DNA of 64,000 bases, taken from JADJSS01 sp046329815 (lineage in GTDB: Bacteria > Bacteroidota > Bacteroidia > Chitinophagales > JADIYW01). The position numbers and the translations under genes were made by a program. Below are positions 15,755 to 24,618 of the stretch, piece after piece. The stretch lies in the NCBI GenBank assembly GCA_046329815.1, contig JAXLTY010000002.1, positions 186,001 through 250,000 of the forward strand. Direction: 5' to 3'. The notes below the pieces were generated by a model. It worked only from the letters and a program-made list of their open reading frames with translations, was not told where the DNA came from and ran no database searches. Each line of letters begins with the position of its first letter. Position 1 is the stretch's first letter.

Positions 15755-16951
15755 ATGAACAAACGAAAAATATTTAATGATCCTGTTTATGGTTTTATTT
15801 CGATTCCATATGATATTGTTTTTGATGTAATCGAACATCCTTATTTCCAACGATTGCGACGCATTCAGCAATTAGGTTTGAGTTCATTGGTATATCCTGG
15901 CGCAACACACTCACGCTTTCATCATTCACTGGGTGCTATGCATTTGATGTATCGAAGTTTGGAAGTGTTGAGATCAAAAGGTCATATAATTTCAGAAGAA
16001 GAAGCACAGGCAGCAGTGCTGGCCATTTTAATGCATGATGTTGGTCATGGTCCGTTTTCGCATGCTTTAGAAAATATTCTGGTAAATGTGGAGCACGAAC
16101 ATATTTCGATGTTGATGATGAAAAAATTACAGGAACAATTCGGAAAACCGATTGAATTAGCGATACAAATTTTTACCAATAATTATCCGAAAAAATTCTT
16201 ATATCAACTAGTTTCAGGACAATTGGATATGGATAGACTGGATTACCTGAACCGCGATTCTTTTTACAGTGGTGTCAGTGAAGGTGTGGTTGGCTACGAT
16301 AGAATTATCAATATGCTGGATGTGTACAATGATAATATTGTTGTAGAAGAAAAAGGTATTTATTCTATTGAGAAATTCCTGGTTGCGCGGCGCTTAATGT
16401 ACTGGCAGGTATATCTACATAAAACAAGTTTGGTGGCAGACCTGATGCTGAAGAAAGCGATGTTACGCACAAAGAAATTATATCAGAAAAACAACAAACA
16501 AGCATCGGTCTCTGAAAACTTAGATTTCTTTTTGCGAAATGATATTACTGAAAATGAATTGGAACAACACATTGATAAATTTGCTTCATTAGATGATACT
16601 GATATCATGCAGGCACTGAAACACTGGATGAACAGCGATGATAAAATTTTGAAAATACTTTCTACATCAATTATCAATCGAAAATTATTTAAAATCGAAT
16701 TTCTGGAAGAAAAGAAAACAATTGAAAAATATCAATCTTTGAAAAGCAATTACACAGAAGAAGAATTGGAATTTCTCGTGCTGAAAGGCACTGCACAAAA
16801 TAATGCTTACAACCTTAAAAAAGATACAATTCACATCAAATTTAAAGACGACACCATTAAAGAAATCACCGATATCACTGAACAATGGAACATTCGTTCA
16901 TTATCCAATCCTGTGGTGAAACATTATATCGCTTATCCGAAAAGCAAATAG
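15755..16951 (+). CDS. HD-domain phosphohydrolase
   Basis: 398 residues. N-terminal DPVYGFISIPYDIVFDVI and HPYFQRLRRIQQLG are followed by THSRFHHSLGAMHLM and ILMHDVGHGPFSHALE (HD at 94-95). A later LDMDRLDYLNRDS supplies the distal aspartate. This is the SAMHD1/dGTPase-like branch of HD hydrolases, which usually cut nucleoside triphosphates. The long C-terminal part lacks recognisable additional domains. In Bacteroidota this gene commonly sits next to lpxD, as here. Substrate not established. Confidence 0.85.
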   Translation: MNKRKIFNDPVYGFISIPYDIVFDVIEHPYFQRLRRIQQLGLSSLVYPGATHSRFHHSLGAMHLMYRSLEVLRSKGHIISEEEAQAAVLAILMHDVGHGPFSHALENILVNVEHEHISMLMMKKLQEQFGKPIELAIQIFTNNYPKKFLYQLVSGQLDMDRLDYLNRDSFYSGVSEGVVGYDRIINMLDVYNDNIVVEEKGIYSIEKFLVARRLMYWQVYLHKTSLVADLMLKKAMLRTKKLYQKNNKQASVSENLDFFLRNDITENELEQHIDKFASLDDTDIMQALKHWMNSDDKILKILSTSIINRKLFKIEFLEEKKTIEKYQSLKSNYTEEELEFLVLKGTAQNNAYNLKKDTIHIKFKDDTIKEITDITEQWNIRSLSNPVVKHYIAYPKSK

Positions 16952-17001
16952 TTCATTTTACAGATACATACAACTAAACTAAAGTTTTGTATTTTTATCG
17001 T

Positions 17002-17979
17002 GTGCAAACAATACATGATATAGCAACTAAGATCAATGGTAAAGTAATTGGTGATGCACACCACAATATTACATTTCCTGCAAAGATTGAAGATGCTCAG
17101 CAAAATAACATTACGTTTTTAGCCAATCCTAAGTATTTAGATTTTGTATATTCCAGCAATGCTGGTTGTATTGTGATAAGCAGCCATGTTTATAATGAAA
17201 ACATGAAAGGCAATTTTATTTTGGTAGATGATGCATATACAGCATTTTCTAAAGTGCTTTCCATTTTTAATGTTACAGCTACCAGCGAAATTTCTGACAG
17301 AGCATTCATTCATCCGACAGCGAAGATTGGTATTAATGCGCATATTTACCCATTTGTTTACATCGGCGAACAAGTGACTATTGGCAATAATTGTATTATT
17401 TATCCAAATGCAACAATCAATAGTCACTGTACAGTAGGTAATAATTGTATTATTCATTCAGGCGTTGTGATCGGTAGTGATGGTTTCGGTTTTGCACCAA
17501 TTGCAGACGGCTCTTTTCATAAAATACCACAGCTTGGAAATGTAATTGTAGAAGATGATTGTGAAATTGGTGCCAACACTTGTATCGACCGTGCAACGAT
17601 GGGTTCAACGATTATTAGAAAAGGAGTGAAGTTGGATAACCTGATTCAAGTAGCACATAATGTAGAGATTGGCGAACATACCGTAATTGCTGCGCAAACA
17701 GGTATTTCAGGTTCTACAAAAATTGGTCACCACAACATGATTGGCGGTCAGGTTGGCTTTGTTGGTCACATATCTGTCGCTCCGTTTACAAAAATAAATG
17801 CTCAAAGTGCAATTGCGCAAACAGTTAAAAAAGAAGGACTTGTGTTGTGTGGTACACCTGCTTTTGACATGAAGCAGTATTTCAAATCATCGATTGTTTT
17901 TAAGAGTTTGCCGGAAATAGAAAAACGGATCAGAGAACTGGAAAATGAGGTGAAAGTGCTAAAAAAGTCGGTAAACTAA
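17002..17979 (+). CDS. lpxD: UDP-3-O-acylglucosamine N-acyltransferase
   Basis: About 326 residues from GTG 17002. An in-frame TTG at 16987 would add five residues, but the QTIHDIATKINGKVIGD start aligns with the usual LpxD N-terminus. After the uridine-binding N-domain come hexapeptide repeats forming a left-handed beta-helix, with IDRATMGSTIIRKGVKLDN and the catalytic-histidine context QVAHNVEIG. A coiled helix (LPEIEKRIRELENEVKVLKK) closes the protein. LpxD adds the N-linked acyl chain in lipid A synthesis in the cytosol. First of three consecutive lpx genes. Confidence 0.95.
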   Translation: MQTIHDIATKINGKVIGDAHHNITFPAKIEDAQQNNITFLANPKYLDFVYSSNAGCIVISSHVYNENMKGNFILVDDAYTAFSKVLSIFNVTATSEISDRAFIHPTAKIGINAHIYPFVYIGEQVTIGNNCIIYPNATINSHCTVGNNCIIHSGVVIGSDGFGFAPIADGSFHKIPQLGNVIVEDDCEIGANTCIDRATMGSTIIRKGVKLDNLIQVAHNVEIGEHTVIAAQTGISGSTKIGHHNMIGGQVGFVGHISVAPFTKINAQSAIAQTVKKEGLVLCGTPAFDMKQYFKSSIVFKSLPEIEKRIRELENEVKVLKKSVN

Positions 17980-18003
17980 GACAATATTCATAAATATTAT
18001 TAT

Positions 18004-18011
18004 TATATTTG
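18004..18011 (+). promoter_or_regulatory. -7 element upstream of lpxC
   Basis: TATATTTG matches TAnnTTTG. Transcription would begin near 18018, so the in-frame TTG at 18009 cannot be the start; ATG 18045 is used. No clear -33. Confidence 0.4.
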
Positions 18012-18044
18012 GTACTTGTAAATTTTTTTGAAGAAACATTTTAC

Positions 18045-18977
18045 ATGCAAATACAAAAAACAATCATCAAACCGATCCAGTTTTCTGGCGTTGGTTTGCA
18101 TACCGGTTTGATGGCAAATGTTACCATTAAGCCAGCACCGGAAAATTTTGGTATTCAATTTTGCAGAGTTGATATTAATCCAACATTATACATTCCTGCA
18201 AAAGCTGTAAATGTTTCCAATACCAACCGAAGCACTACCATTCAAAAAAATAACGCAGAAGTTATCACTATCGAACATTTATTGTCAGCATTTTATGCAT
18301 TAGAGATTGATAACGTATTAGTTGAAATTGATAATAAAGAAGTACCGATTTTAGACGGCAGTTCTAAATTCTTTGTCGAAAGTTTGAAAGATAATATACT
18401 TGAATTGAACTTACACAAGCGTCGTTTTGTCATACATGATGTGATTGAATGGAAAGATGAACAAACCGGTGCAGAATATATTTTCCTTCCACACGATAAT
18501 TTTTCTGTTACTTGCCTGATTGATTTTCCATCGAAACTGATTAAACACCAATATGCGGTTTTAAACGATGTTGCTGATTATGTAAGCGAAATTGCAACAG
18601 CGAAAACATTTTGCTTTTTGCACGAGATTGAGTTTTTATATAATAAAGGTTTGATAAAAGGTGGTAACTTGAATAATGCATTGGTATTTTCTGAAGCGGC
18701 ATTGAGCAAAGATAAAATAAACTGGCTGGCAACTACGTTTCATCAGGCAGCCAACTCTATTCCGGAAATGGGCATTTTGAATCCGTTATATCAAACGTTT
18801 GATAATGAAGCGGCACGTCATAAGATATTAGATGTTATCGGCGATCTGGCATTGACGCAAACCTATTTCAATGGCAAATTGATATGCTACAAACCTGGTC
18901 ATACATCAAATGTGAAATTCGCTCAGTTTTTAATTGAAAACTATATCTTAGCCAATAATAAGGTTGCGGTTCACTAA
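18045..18977 (+). CDS. lpxC: UDP-3-O-acyl-N-acetylglucosamine deacetylase, without FabZ domain
   Basis: 310 residues from ATG 18045 (MQIQKTIIKPIQFSGVGLHTG, the standard LpxC start). Zinc ligands are visible as TIEHLLSAFYAL and RHKILDVIGDL, with the catalytic-histidine loop PGHTSN near the end. It catalyses the committed deacetylation step of lipid A synthesis. In most Bacteroidota LpxC is fused to the dehydratase FabZ in a protein of about 460 residues. Here the reading frame stops after the deacetylase, and the 66 bases to lpxA cannot hold FabZ. Confidence 0.95.
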   Translation: MQIQKTIIKPIQFSGVGLHTGLMANVTIKPAPENFGIQFCRVDINPTLYIPAKAVNVSNTNRSTTIQKNNAEVITIEHLLSAFYALEIDNVLVEIDNKEVPILDGSSKFFVESLKDNILELNLHKRRFVIHDVIEWKDEQTGAEYIFLPHDNFSVTCLIDFPSKLIKHQYAVLNDVADYVSEIATAKTFCFLHEIEFLYNKGLIKGGNLNNALVFSEAALSKDKINWLATTFHQAANSIPEMGILNPLYQTFDNEAARHKILDVIGDLALTQTYFNGKLICYKPGHTSNVKFAQFLIENYILANNKVAVH

Positions 18978-19019
18978 GGTTTAGCAACTCAAATTACTTT
19001 CTACTTACACCTAATTTGT

Positions 19020-19027
19020 TATCTTTG
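19020..19027 (+). promoter_or_regulatory. -7 element between lpxC and lpxA
   Basis: TATCTTTG, an exact TAnnTTTG match, places a start near 19033, about 10 bases before the TTG codon of lpxA. The -33 region is poor. Confidence 0.4.
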
Positions 19028-19043
19028 TCTAAATTCTTTTTGA

Positions 19044-19811
19044 TTGAATAATTTTATACACTCAAAAGCACAATTAGGTAATAATGTAAAAGTAGAACAC
19101 TTTTCTACTATTTATGATGATGTTATTATTGGTGATAATTGTATGATTCATCCAAATGTTACCATTTTTCCGGGCACTCGAATTGGCAATAATTGCACTA
19201 TTTTTCCGGGTGCTGTTATTGGCGCTATTCCACAGGATTTAAAATTTCATGGCGAATATTCTACTGTTGAAATTGGCAATAATGTCGTGATTCGAGAATG
19301 TACAACCGTCAATCGCGGAACAGAAAGTTCCGGTACTACAAAAGTTGGCGACAATTCGTTGCTGATGGCGTATGTACATGTTGCGCATGATTGTGTAATT
19401 GGTAAGAACTGTATTTTAGCCAATGCGACGAATTTAGCAGGTCATATTTTAATAGACGATTTTGTATATTTTGGTGGAATGAGCGGCGCACATCAGTTTA
19501 CTAAGATCGGAAAATATAGCTTTATTTCAGGTGGTGCGATGATCGGCAAAGATGTTCCGCCTTTTTGTTTGGTGATGCGCAATCCGGCGCAATATGCAGG
19601 TATCAATGCAGTTGGTTTAAAAAGAGCAAATTTTTCTAAAGAAGATATTCATACGATTCAGGATGTGTATCGTTTTATTTTTGGAAATGGATTAAATACT
19701 ACACAGGCATTGCAAAAAGTAGAAGAAGAAGTTCCGCAATCGGTTGTTCGTGATACGATCTTATCATTTATCAAATCTGCTGAAAGAGGAATTATTAAAG
19801 GAATTGATTAA
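19044..19811 (+). CDS. lpxA: UDP-N-acetylglucosamine acyltransferase
   Basis: 255 residues starting at TTG 19044 (FIHSKAQLGNNVKVEHF matches the LpxA N-terminus; no ATG fits). Hexapeptide repeats run through PFVYIG-like turns: GNNVVIRECTTVNRGT and YVHVAHDCVIGKNCILAN, with the catalytic histidine in VAHD. SGAHQFTKIGKYSFISGG and the helical C-terminus follow. LpxA adds the first acyl chain to UDP-GlcNAc. It follows lpxC by 66 bases that contain a separate -7 element. Confidence 0.95.
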   Translation: MNNFIHSKAQLGNNVKVEHFSTIYDDVIIGDNCMIHPNVTIFPGTRIGNNCTIFPGAVIGAIPQDLKFHGEYSTVEIGNNVVIRECTTVNRGTESSGTTKVGDNSLLMAYVHVAHDCVIGKNCILANATNLAGHILIDDFVYFGGMSGAHQFTKIGKYSFISGGAMIGKDVPPFCLVMRNPAQYAGINAVGLKRANFSKEDIHTIQDVYRFIFGNGLNTTQALQKVEEEVPQSVVRDTILSFIKSAERGIIKGID

Positions 19812-19813
19812 AA

Positions 19814-19862
19814 AGTTATAAGTAATAAATAACAGGTTAATCTTACGACTTACCACTTACCG
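19814..19862. repeat. heptanucleotide tract F, the longest
   Basis: Seven exactly phased units: AGTTATA, AGTAATA, AATAACA, GGTTAAT, CTTACGA, CTTACCA, CTTACCG, followed by CTCAA and the ABC gene ATG at 19868. The downstream junction GCTCAAATGAAC is shared with tract E. Confidence 0.85.
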
Positions 19863-19867
19863 CTCAA

Positions 19868-20485
19868 ATGAACATACAACTCGAAAATATCAGTAAACGT
19901 TATGGTTTTGAATGGATCTTCAAACAAGTAAATTATCAGTTTGAAGCCGGAAATAAATATGCAATTGTCGGGCCAAACGGCAGCGGAAAATCAACATTAT
20001 TGAAAATAATTTCCGGCGGTTTGGTGCCAACTTCCGGACAAGTCAACTTTTCAATTTTAAATCAACAAGTAACAGCATTAGAACAGGCAGCAAGAGAAAT
20101 TATATTTGCTGCACCATATATTTCTTTAATAGAAGAATTTAGTTTGGAAGAAATGTATAAATTTCATGTTGCTTTTAAAAAAATGAAAACTGATTCTTTA
20201 CAAGAGTTTTTAGAGGTTTCAGAATTGGTACCACACAAAAACAAATACATCAAAAATTTTTCATCAGGTATGCGTCAGCGCTTGAAACTGGCATTTGCAT
20301 TTTTAACGGATACTCAAACATTATTGTTAGACGAACCGACATCTAATTTTGATGCTAATGCGATTAATTGGTATTTAAAACTAATAGAAAAATATACAAC
20401 TGACAGATTAGTGATCATCGGTTCTAATCAGGAATATGAGTACAGCTTTTGTACCGGTAAATTAGCTGTTGTTGATTATAAATAA
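19868..20485 (+). CDS. ABC transporter ATP-binding protein
   Basis: 205 residues with Walker A GPNGSGKST (35-43), signature FSSGMRQRLKLA and Walker B TLLLDEPTSNFDANA. The compact length and the signature resemble the CcmA/haem-export or small exporter ATPases. The membrane partner is not next to it; the following gene is on the other strand. Its position after lpxA suggests an envelope link, but this is inference. The start codon is immediately preceded by heptanucleotide tract F instead of a recognisable Shine-Dalgarno sequence. Confidence 0.88.
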   Translation: MNIQLENISKRYGFEWIFKQVNYQFEAGNKYAIVGPNGSGKSTLLKIISGGLVPTSGQVNFSILNQQVTALEQAAREIIFAAPYISLIEEFSLEEMYKFHVAFKKMKTDSLQEFLEVSELVPHKNKYIKNFSSGMRQRLKLAFAFLTDTQTLLLDEPTSNFDANAINWYLKLIEKYTTDRLVIIGSNQEYEYSFCTGKLAVVDYK

Positions 20486-20488
20486 ATA

Positions 20489-20513
20489 GAGCCGTTCATT
20501 TGAACAGCTCTTT
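20489..20513. terminator. hairpin between convergent ABC and lipoprotein genes
   Basis: GAGCCGTTCA (20489-20498) pairs with TGAACAGCTC (20501-20510) with one mismatch, followed by TTT. It can serve both convergent genes. Confidence 0.65.
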
Positions 20514-20532
20514 ATATTTTAGTTTGATGCAT

Positions 20533-21114
20533 TTATATTTCACCTGCTTTCAAGGATTCTTCCGGTTTGATATTATAACCTAACGCTTTTAGTTTTATTG
20601 TTTTCCCATCAGCAGAAACATTTAATTTTAACCATCCAAAATGTCTGCCACCACTAATTGTAATAGTGAAAGCAATAAAAATATCGCCTTCGCCGGCGTG
20701 ACCTAAATTTGCTGAAGGTGTTATTTTAGAAATAAGACCTGAGTAATAATAATTCAGGTGTGGTCTTGGTGGCTTAGGCAATCCTACAGATGAATCTAAT
20801 ATGGCATTCTCACCAAAAGCATATCCGATATTTTCATCATCAACAACAAAATTAATAGGTGTATTACTGCGACCGCCAGCAAGCGAAGTTATAAGATTTC
20901 CGTTATCATTAACTGCTCTTAAACTAAAATCACTATTACCGTCTTTGTCAACATCAATGAGTACTTCTCTGGAGCCGCTGCTTGTTGGTGTTCCGACAGA
21001 ACTATCTAATATACTTGAGTTTACATTAGGATTATCAGGTGTTGTGCCTCTTTTCTTACAACTGACACTTACAAAAAGTGCTATTATGCTGAATAAAAAA
21101 ATTGCGTTCTTCAT
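20533..21114 (-). CDS. small lipoprotein, YGW/FGW paralog family, member 1
   Basis: 193 residues from ATG 21114 (MKNAIFLFSIIALFVSVSC). The lipobox is conventional, with Cys followed by KKRG. The body has DVDKDGNSDFSLRA (calcium-loop-like), a GEGDIFIAFTIT strand and RHFGWLKLNVSADGKTIKLK followed by ALGYN. It is the most divergent of four tandemly spaced paralogs. Members share a dimeric DxDxxGxxDF turn, a GxGD strand and the (F/Y)GW(L/M)K(L/V)N(V/L)SAD end. The YGW tail resembles a beta-sandwich end common in secreted PEP-CTERM and T9SS proteins. Function unknown. Confidence 0.75.
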   Translation of the reverse strand: MKNAIFLFSIIALFVSVSCKKRGTTPDNPNVNSSILDSSVGTPTSSGSREVLIDVDKDGNSDFSLRAVNDNGNLITSLAGGRSNTPINFVVDDENIGYAFGENAILDSSVGLPKPPRPHLNYYYSGLISKITPSANLGHAGEGDIFIAFTITISGGRHFGWLKLNVSADGKTIKLKALGYNIKPEESLKAGEI

Positions 21115-21230
21115 TTTTAGTTTGTTTAATTGTGTTTGAATTATTTTCAATTTAAAGGTACATAAACTATTTTTTCTTTGCTGCCTGACTTAGCATTCGA
21201 TACTTTTAAATTAGAATTCGGTAAAATAAA

Positions 21231-21252
21231 AAGCCACTCAATAAAGTGGCTT
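21231..21252 (-). terminator. terminator downstream of lipoprotein member 2
   Basis: AAGCCACT (21231-21238) pairs with AGTGGCTT (21245-21252); reading minus, the stem is followed by a T-rich run. Confidence 0.75.
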
Positions 21253-21272
21253 AGTTAAACACTAAACTGAAC

Positions 21273-21863
21273 TTATTGTGCACCGGTTTTGATAGGTGTA
21301 TTTGGCAAAACAGAATATGCTAAATCTTTAACTACAAACGTTTTCTTGTCAGATGACAGATTCACACGTAGCCATCCATGGAATGGTTTTATACCAATTA
21401 ATATAGCAAAAGAAAAGAACTTATCACCTTGACCACTAATTCCACCAACTTTTGGTGGAATATCAACATCAATTGCACCAATAGTTCTCCATTTTGTAGA
21501 TGCATAAATGGTAGGTGCAGTGAAATCTTCTCCTGAAGCGTGAATGAATTTTGTAGGACCAAAAGCTGTTGTAGTATCACAATAAAGAAAGGCTGAATTG
21601 TTGATTTCACCTATTACAGCTGCAGTACCGGAAGCACTGGAGTACACGGCAAATCCTACATCATAAATGCCATCTAAATTAATATCTATAGAATCAACTA
21701 CATTTGGCGTTGAGACGGTAGAAGTTATGGTTGAATTGATATCTCTGTGTACTATATTTGGATCGTCAGCTTCTTTATCTTTTGTGCAAGCCATTGGTAA
21801 AACAGCCGAAGCAGCAAGTGCTAACGCTGAATATTGTGCAATTTTTTTTGATTTTTTATTCAT
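21273..21863 (-). CDS. small lipoprotein, YGW paralog family, member 2
   Basis: 196 residues. The leader MNKKSKKIAQYSALALAAS ends in VLPMAC, with proline at -3 of the predicted lipobox, then TKDKEADDPN. The body has SIDINLDGIYDVGFAVY, GQGDKFFSFAI and FHGWLRVNLSSDKKTF followed by VKDLAYSVLPNTPIKTGAQ. The odd leader (QYSALA...P-[MI]-A-C) is shared with members 3 and 4 but not member 1. It has its own terminator (21231-21252). Function unknown; an outer-membrane surface lipoprotein is likely. Confidence 0.75.
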   Translation of the reverse strand: MNKKSKKIAQYSALALAASAVLPMACTKDKEADDPNIVHRDINSTITSTVSTPNVVDSIDINLDGIYDVGFAVYSSASGTAAVIGEINNSAFLYCDTTTAFGPTKFIHASGEDFTAPTIYASTKWRTIGAIDVDIPPKVGGISGQGDKFFSFAILIGIKPFHGWLRVNLSSDKKTFVVKDLAYSVLPNTPIKTGAQ

Positions 21864-21960
21864 AGTTTTCTAATTTTTGTTAAACAATTTTAATCAATAA
21901 AATTGTAATAATCTACTGAATCTTATTTTATTGCTATCTAATATTGCAAATGTTTGATAA

Positions 21961-24618
21961 TTAGTTGCTTTGTTTAGAGCGATAAAGATTTTTATCTATT
22001 ATGGATTGCATTTTTTCCTGGTTGAGTTTCCCTTCAAAAAAATTGTCTAATTCCTGAATGGTTTCATTTCCGTTGACGATCGCTTTATTGTAATCAATGA
22101 ACAGCACTTCTATATTCGGTTTGGTATCTAACCATTTTTTTATTTTATCATTTGTTTGTCGAAATGATTGCTCGATGTTGTAGTGCGCAGTATTTTGTTG
22201 CAGTTTTCCCAGATTTTGCAGCATTTTACTTTGCGATGTAATGATTTCATGCAAATCACGTTCCATAAAAACAATCTTATATTTATAACGCATCGGCAGA
22301 TTCGGCAGCAAATGAGAAACCACTTTTACTGTTTTGTTGACCGCGTTTTTCATCCATGAATTATCCTTATGAATGATTTTTACTGCTTCATGTTCGTAAT
22401 AACCTTTTTTATTGTTTTCGTCAGCACTTCGCAAACTATCAGTAAATATTGGTAAACCACCAGCTTCTAATAATTGCATCATCATCGAAGTACCGCTTCG
22501 CGGCAAACCGGAAACAACGTAAATCGTTTCGGCATCTTTGTAAATATCTTCTGACATTATTTTTTCATAACGAGCAGTATCATTCAGGTATTCTTTACAA
22601 ACTTTCTCTAATTTTATTCTTGCAACAGCCATATTCGGTGCCAAACGCAATGCCATCTCATATGCTTGTGCCGCTTCGTGATACATATTATTTTCAAAAA
22701 AACTTTCTGCCAAATAATAATGTGCACTTGGATTATAGTACAATAAACCGATTGAATCCAGCATGTAGTCGATAGCAGCATCATATTTTTGTAAGAAATG
22801 TTGACAGATGCTTAATCCAAAAAATGCCTGATGATTATTCGGATCATAAATAATTTCGTTTTCAAAAATGCGAATAGCATCATTATAACGTTTTGCGTGC
22901 ATATATGCATTGCCTAATGACATGCGCGAATACAATGCATTTTGCGAAAGTTGGTCTGCTTTTTCAAAGCAAAGAATCGCTTCGTTATGTTTGTTTTCAT
23001 TCAATAAAATATTTCCTTCAATCATTAAGATTCCAAATGAATCGGTCGTTACTTTCTTTTCGATTTTTTCTTTTCGACTTTTTGGATTGGTATAATCGAT
23101 CGCAACGCGTAAATTGTCTTCATTTATCGCTCTTTCAATTTTATCATTTTTTATTTCATCTAAAATTTCTCGGCAACGCTTTGTATTGTTTAATGATAAA
23201 TGACATTCCAGTAAATAACGCGCAAATCGTTCTTTAACAGGTTTGTCTTTCGCCAGTTCTTCCAGAATTTCTATAGCTTGAGGAAATTCCTTAGCATTAA
23301 AATAAGAGCGCGCTAAATAAAATTTATTTTCTTTGATATTATTGTTGAAATTTTCATCATTGTTTGATTCGCCCGGTTGTTCGATATAACCCAAATCTGC
23401 CAATTGCTGCAATGCTTTCTCGTCATGCACTTCATAAATATCTGCTTTAAATTCTTTCGGATGTTGTCCGCTTTCGCCATCAATAAATTCCCAACTCGGA
23501 ATCATTTGTGGTCGAATGTCGCTTTCAAATATTTGCACTAACGGCTTACCATCCATATCAGCGCCAACCGGCAATCCAAATAATGTAAGCAAAGTAGGCG
23601 TGATGTCTAAAACACTTGCACCAAAAATGCGTTCGTCTTTTTTTATATTTGGTCCACGCGCAACAAATACACCATACGGTGCATGTTCGAGTGCAATGGC
23701 TGCCGGTTCTTTTGGTAATGATTTTGGCCGCAAATGATCAGAATGAAAGCCATGATCGGATAGTAAAATAACAGTGGTATCAGCATCGATCATTTGCAAA
23801 GTTCTGTCGAGCATCATATCGTGGAATTTATAAATTCCGTTTACAACATCTTTATACAAATCAAACTTTTCTTGTGGTATATGATCCATTTTTGGTGCAT
23901 GATATTTCATGAAACCGTGAGAAATTAAATCAGGTGCTTCATAATACACACAGGTCAAATCCCAATTCTTGTCGTTTTCTAAAATGTAAGTTAATGCATT
24001 ATGAACAGAAGCACATTCAGCCAGTTGTTTAGTCAATTGCATCAACGATTTATCTTTCTGCTGATTAATCTTTGCTGCATTTGGTATAAAAGGCAAAATA
24101 TGTGCTTCAGTCAATTCAGTTGGATGAACACGCAAATTGGCAAATACTTCATGCATATTTTCAGGATGTACACATCCTTTTTTCAATTCCCATTTATTCC
24201 ATTGTTCAGCAAAATTCGCTGTTTGGAAAAAATTGGAAACCATTGTTCCATTGATTGGCTCAGCAGGATGTGATGGCCACCAGCCAATCACATTTGATTT
24301 CATATTATTTTGGTTCAGAATATTCCAAACCGCTTTTACTTTGCGTGAAGTAATATGTGTTTGTCGCAGATTTTTTCCGGAATCATCAGGTTCTAAAAAA
24401 CCAAGAATGCCATGCTTGTGTGGTCGCATACCTGTTGCAATGGAAGTCCATAGCATGGGCGAAAGCGGTGGATCCAAAGTAGCAATATTTCCGCAAACAC
24501 CATTGTCAACCAATGATTGTAATGCAGGCATTTCACCGGCATCCATTAATGGATTGATGATTTTCCAGTCGGCAGAATCCCAACCGATGACCAATACTTT
24601 ATTCGCTGGTTTTTTCAA
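21961..24618 (-). CDS. alkaline-phosphatase-superfamily / TPR / sulfotransferase fusion protein
   Basis: 885 residues in three parts. Residues 1-380 are a type I phosphodiesterase/nucleotide-pyrophosphatase-like domain: VLVIGWDSADWKII, PLSPMLWTSIATG, VILLSDHGFHSDH and LDITPTLLTLFGLP. Residues about 430-680 are TPR-like helix pairs (ARSYFNAKEFPQAIEILEE and others). Residues about 690-885 form a sulfotransferase-like domain with the PAPS-binding P-loop VVSGLPRSGTSMMMQLL and an IVFMERDLHEIITSQ segment. No signal peptide is seen. The start is TTG 24618, inside the last codons of the small upstream ORF, suggesting coupling. The substrate is unknown; envelope or exopolysaccharide modification is one possibility. 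Confidence 0.8.
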   Translation of the reverse strand: MKKPANKVLVIGWDSADWKIINPLMDAGEMPALQSLVDNGVCGNIATLDPPLSPMLWTSIATGMRPHKHGILGFLEPDDSGKNLRQTHITSRKVKAVWNILNQNNMKSNVIGWWPSHPAEPINGTMVSNFFQTANFAEQWNKWELKKGCVHPENMHEVFANLRVHPTELTEAHILPFIPNAAKINQQKDKSLMQLTKQLAECASVHNALTYILENDKNWDLTCVYYEAPDLISHGFMKYHAPKMDHIPQEKFDLYKDVVNGIYKFHDMMLDRTLQMIDADTTVILLSDHGFHSDHLRPKSLPKEPAAIALEHAPYGVFVARGPNIKKDERIFGASVLDITPTLLTLFGLPVGADMDGKPLVQIFESDIRPQMIPSWEFIDGESGQHPKEFKADIYEVHDEKALQQLADLGYIEQPGESNNDENFNNNIKENKFYLARSYFNAKEFPQAIEILEELAKDKPVKERFARYLLECHLSLNNTKRCREILDEIKNDKIERAINEDNLRVAIDYTNPKSRKEKIEKKVTTDSFGILMIEGNILLNENKHNEAILCFEKADQLSQNALYSRMSLGNAYMHAKRYNDAIRIFENEIIYDPNNHQAFFGLSICQHFLQKYDAAIDYMLDSIGLLYYNPSAHYYLAESFFENNMYHEAAQAYEMALRLAPNMAVARIKLEKVCKEYLNDTARYEKIMSEDIYKDAETIYVVSGLPRSGTSMMMQLLEAGGLPIFTDSLRSADENNKKGYYEHEAVKIIHKDNSWMKNAVNKTVKVVSHLLPNLPMRYKYKIVFMERDLHEIITSQSKMLQNLGKLQQNTAHYNIEQSFRQTNDKIKKWLDTKPNIEVLFIDYNKAIVNGNETIQELDNFFEGKLNQEKMQSIIDKNLYRSKQSN

